Shown here: piece after piece, positions 6,701 to 7,463 of the stretch | Layout: the number at the start of each line of letters is the position of its first letter | How positions within the stretch are numbered: position 1 is the stretch's first letter | NCBI GenBank assembly: GCA_007124535.1 | Contig: SLEY01000506.1 | Span: forward strand, 1-7,463 | DNA from: Planctomycetaceae bacterium | GTDB taxonomy: Bacteria > Planctomycetota > Planctomycetia > Pirellulales > Pirellulaceae | Direction of reading: 5' to 3' | DNA length: 7,463 nucleotides | Made by a program: the position numbers and the translations under genes | The notes under the pieces: generated by a model | Told to the model about the DNA's origin: nothing | Databases searched by the model: none | The model's input: only the letters and a program-made list of their open reading frames with translations

Positions 6701-7034
6701 CCGGCAGCACGCCTTTTCGGACGATCAGCTCGCGGAAGGTCACCCCGTCGACGAATTCCGTCACCAGAAACAGAACCCCCCGTGCCTCACCCGCATTCAA
6801 TGCTCGGATCACGTTCGGGTGATTCAGTCGCCCCAGCGACAGCATCTCCTGGCGAAAGCGCAGCACGGCCTGCCGATCCGAAAGGTAAGACTCGGGCATC
6901 ACTTTCAAGGCCACCGTCTGGTGCAACCAACGGTGCTGCGCCTTGTAAACGACCCCCATGCCTCCCCGGCCGATCTCCTCCAGGACTTCGTAATCACCCA
7001 GCTTGCGACCAGGCTGCCAAAATGAGTCTTTCAC
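3756..7034 (-). CDS. Transmembrane Hanks-type Ser/Thr protein kinase with long helical C-terminal region
   Basis: Numbering is from the GTG at 7034 (1092 residues). The kinase domain spans about 15-280: glycine loop GRGGMG (22-27), VALK with Lys44, Glu63 of helix C, HRDIKPAN (136-143, catalytic Asp138, an RD kinase), DLG (156-158) instead of DFG, and GTADYMAPEQ (178-187). A Pro- and Arg-rich linker (about 300-348) leads to one membrane helix (about 352-370) with Arg-rich cytoplasmic flank. The remaining 720 residues are probably outside the inner membrane: mostly amphipathic helices rich in Ala, Leu, Arg and Glu with TPR-like spacing (about 540-960), then a short beta-like C-terminal segment. 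It probably senses a signal or binds partners and relays it by phosphorylation; ligand and substrates are unknown. The frame stays open to a TTG at 7268, but those 78 residues have mixed codon use with AGA and ATA codons and no conserved look, so I prefer 7034, which has AGGGG 5 nt upstream. Stop is TAG at 3758-3756. No operon partner is visible. Confidence 0.93.
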   Translation of the reverse strand: MKDSFWQPGRKLGDYEVLEEIGRGGMGVVYKAQHRWLHQTVALKVMPESYLSDRQAVLRFRQEMLSLGRLNHPNVIRALNAGEARGVLFLVTEFVDGVTFRELIVRKGVLPVGAACELIRQAAEGLDYVHRLGLVHRDIKPANLMLTRDGVVKILDLGLARWDVAMARELTRPGIAMGTADYMAPEQWMDSSSADIRADLYGLGCTLYFLLTGHPPLVPDSSSKHSGTPSKVGGPTRMPLSEYRPDCPPELEQLFPYLLAEDADDRFDTPAALLAAIQGFCVPEALEPLLGDVLDAESESGADPAGSPPPPPAGRRAAPHRGRRESSCSTRSRDLPTREEARARVRRWEISGAATAFLVVLVIWSSLYLAGNGQPVSPQESGSVAEAELSLEIEGLPGLNGPWWFDETPWLMPYVRRAIVSELRNGGPRSSGAAEILNGSHPILHADVTAVQDGLLRLAREAQRRLSAPEAELLNELIQLSFEDLLDEQLADRLRAAWQRFRADEAAEPGALHWHTRAVLKHKIAAISNDAELAALAADAYATALDGYRSLASGTPALEARCLVDSGQLYALVFQDYLAARDRFRAARALRPVPRLLQIEAWVNEAIASSVGNPEPADRYPDAGYALARARELLDVSELRQLNHPLAAHVHERQAWILMNQWNVRRASLEFQEARRIRYDNFWRFENDFAQLFVFHNDHGQAMAERYSGDVRLARAQYDLVLGEIRRARARAEDQPERRGAQRFLRELRERYSNSSERRADCELYQGAASDAPVDLAEAARLYAVARDHADDAATRAAMSCKRAISLALDGRLAEADSELARLNADGPLVIGIHEERVRLLHELAQAVLATQKVPDGQGLDALRAFLKRFDLHTSPDPQRRETQEMQLLAAELLLAVQLRDPDPQRRSAAVQDADYLERLVAAFPYREQMLAYLRRYYDLLIEVHSPRDPARAARHILASRNERPAPDAMRVVFHFTDQRGRVILLPPQDAAQHVPLDFGRKQLKAENGPTAESPSFHLPASLVEPIVNERRAGRPVVIYWDDQASWARSEAALTPEDWPFDHQLEWNPRKANEDAEPLRQTLSSARLLPDP

Positions 7035-7055
7035 GCCGGCCCCTGACCCTCCTCC
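7035..7055 (-). promoter_or_regulatory. Purine-rich ribosome binding region supporting the kinase GTG start
   Basis: On the minus strand GGAGGAGGG (7055-7047) and AGGGG (7044-7040) precede the GTG at 7034-7032. The second is 5 nt from the start; the stronger first match is 12 nt away, which is long. Together they favour initiation at 7034 over the upstream TTG at 7268-7266. Confidence 0.45.
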
Positions 7056-7117
7056 AAATGACCATGATCCGCCGTGCCGCGCAGTGGGCGGGCGGCGGCA
7101 GTTGCTTCGGCTGGCTG

Positions 7118-7146
7118 TATATATCGACTTTTGGTCCGCGAAGGAA
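7118..7146 (-). promoter_or_regulatory. Weak promoter candidate for the kinase
   Basis: TATATA (7123-7118 on the minus strand) is the most AT-rich hexamer upstream of the kinase and could be a -10 element. The corresponding -35 position (7146-7141) reads TTCCTT, a poor match. A start near 7111 would leave a leader of about 75 nt before the GTG at 7034, and would exclude the longer 7268 start. Confidence 0.25.
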
Positions 7147-7278
7147 GATTGGTCTTTCGAAACTGCGCCCGAATCCGGAGTGCTCGCGACGCACCCACCG
7201 CTTGCAGAGGACACCCATCGGGTACCTCTGGATGAATCGTCGGGCGAGCCCGGCTTTCTTCCCCCCAACCTGATTTAG

Positions 7279-7428
7279 CATCTGCCAAGAAATAACAGTC
7301 GCACGGTTCGGCGCGGGTCTCTGACCCCGCCGAAACCGCCGACCGAAGGTATCCACCTATATGGGGTGCCTTCGGTCGGCCGGGGTGGCTCGGTCAGAGA
7401 CCAGCCACAGCGGTGCGGTTGGCAGATG
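7279..7428. repeat. 150-bp nested inverted-repeat element (MITE- or REPIN-like)
   Basis: The outer ends CATCTGCCAA (7279-7288) and TTGGCAGATG (7419-7428) are perfect 10-bp inverted repeats. Inside, arms 7316-7349 and 7369-7402 are inverted copies matching at 27 of 34 positions: an 11-bp perfect block, an 11-bp diverged block and a 12-bp perfect block, around a 19-nt loop. The same DNA can instead fold as three successive hairpins (7305-7337, 7338-7380, 7385-7408). No clear target-site duplication flanks it and it has no coding capacity. It lies upstream of the kinase gene. Confidence 0.65.
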
Positions 7429-7463
7429 GCTTATCCGCATTGATTCACCGCTGATATTATCCC

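Larger units (their letters stand above)
7035..7463. other. Region upstream of the kinase gene up to the window edge
   Basis: This stretch holds the kinase leader (weak TATATA element at 7118-7123, ribosome binding region at 7035-7055) and the nested inverted-repeat element at 7279-7428. The reading frames that cross it on both strands show no conserved motif and irregular composition, so I call no gene. The last 35 bp are AT-richer, without a recognisable feature. Confidence 0.5.

Noticed and set aside
6782..7278. Plus-strand frames covering the kinase N-terminal region and its leader
   Set aside because: No conserved motifs, strong Pro/Arg/Ser bias, and they overlap the kinase glycine loop and the upstream non-coding region.
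7274..7433. Target-site duplication around the 150-bp inverted-repeat element
   Set aside because: The flanks (TTTAG on the left, GCTTA on the right) share only a displaced TTA, which is not convincing.

Overview
The window looks like ordinary chromosome of a GC-rich bacterium, most likely a planctomycete (Pirellulales-like). This is an inference from gene content and style: a very large Ser/Thr kinase with a DLG (not DFG) metal-binding motif, one membrane span and a long helical C-terminal half, two tandem PilT-type ATPases, an isolated CitG-like protein, and several families of small hairpin repeats between genes. No marker in the window proves the taxonomy.

Layout from left to right. Positions 1-686 (+) hold the 3' part of a CitG/MdcB-type (triphosphoribosyl-dephospho-CoA synthase family) gene that enters from outside the window. 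Positions 687-909 are a non-coding leader with a plausible sigma70-type promoter and a GC-rich stem-loop. Positions 910-2424 and 2417-3481 (+) are two PilT-family ATPase genes that overlap by 8 bp and so form a translationally coupled pair. Positions 3482-3755 are the space between convergent transcription units and are filled with REP/REPIN-like hairpin repeats. Positions 3756-7034 (-) encode a transmembrane Hanks-type Ser/Thr protein kinase; its frame stays open to 7268, but the extra N-terminus looks non-coding. Positions 7035-7463 are its upstream region and hold a roughly 150-bp nested inverted-repeat element.

How the genes may work together: the two PilT-like proteins are probably partner ATPases driving type IV pilus retraction or a related filament or secretion motor. 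They are not simple duplicates: one has an extra N-terminal domain and a proline-rich linker, and each departs from the PilT consensus at different motifs. The kinase is convergent with them and has no demonstrable link. The CitG-like gene has no citrate lyase or malonate decarboxylase genes beside it here.

I see no CRISPR array, no rRNA or tRNA gene, no complete transposon and no defence-system gene. The most unusual content is the set of structured repeats at 3539-3738 and 7279-7428 and the motif divergence between the two PilT proteins.
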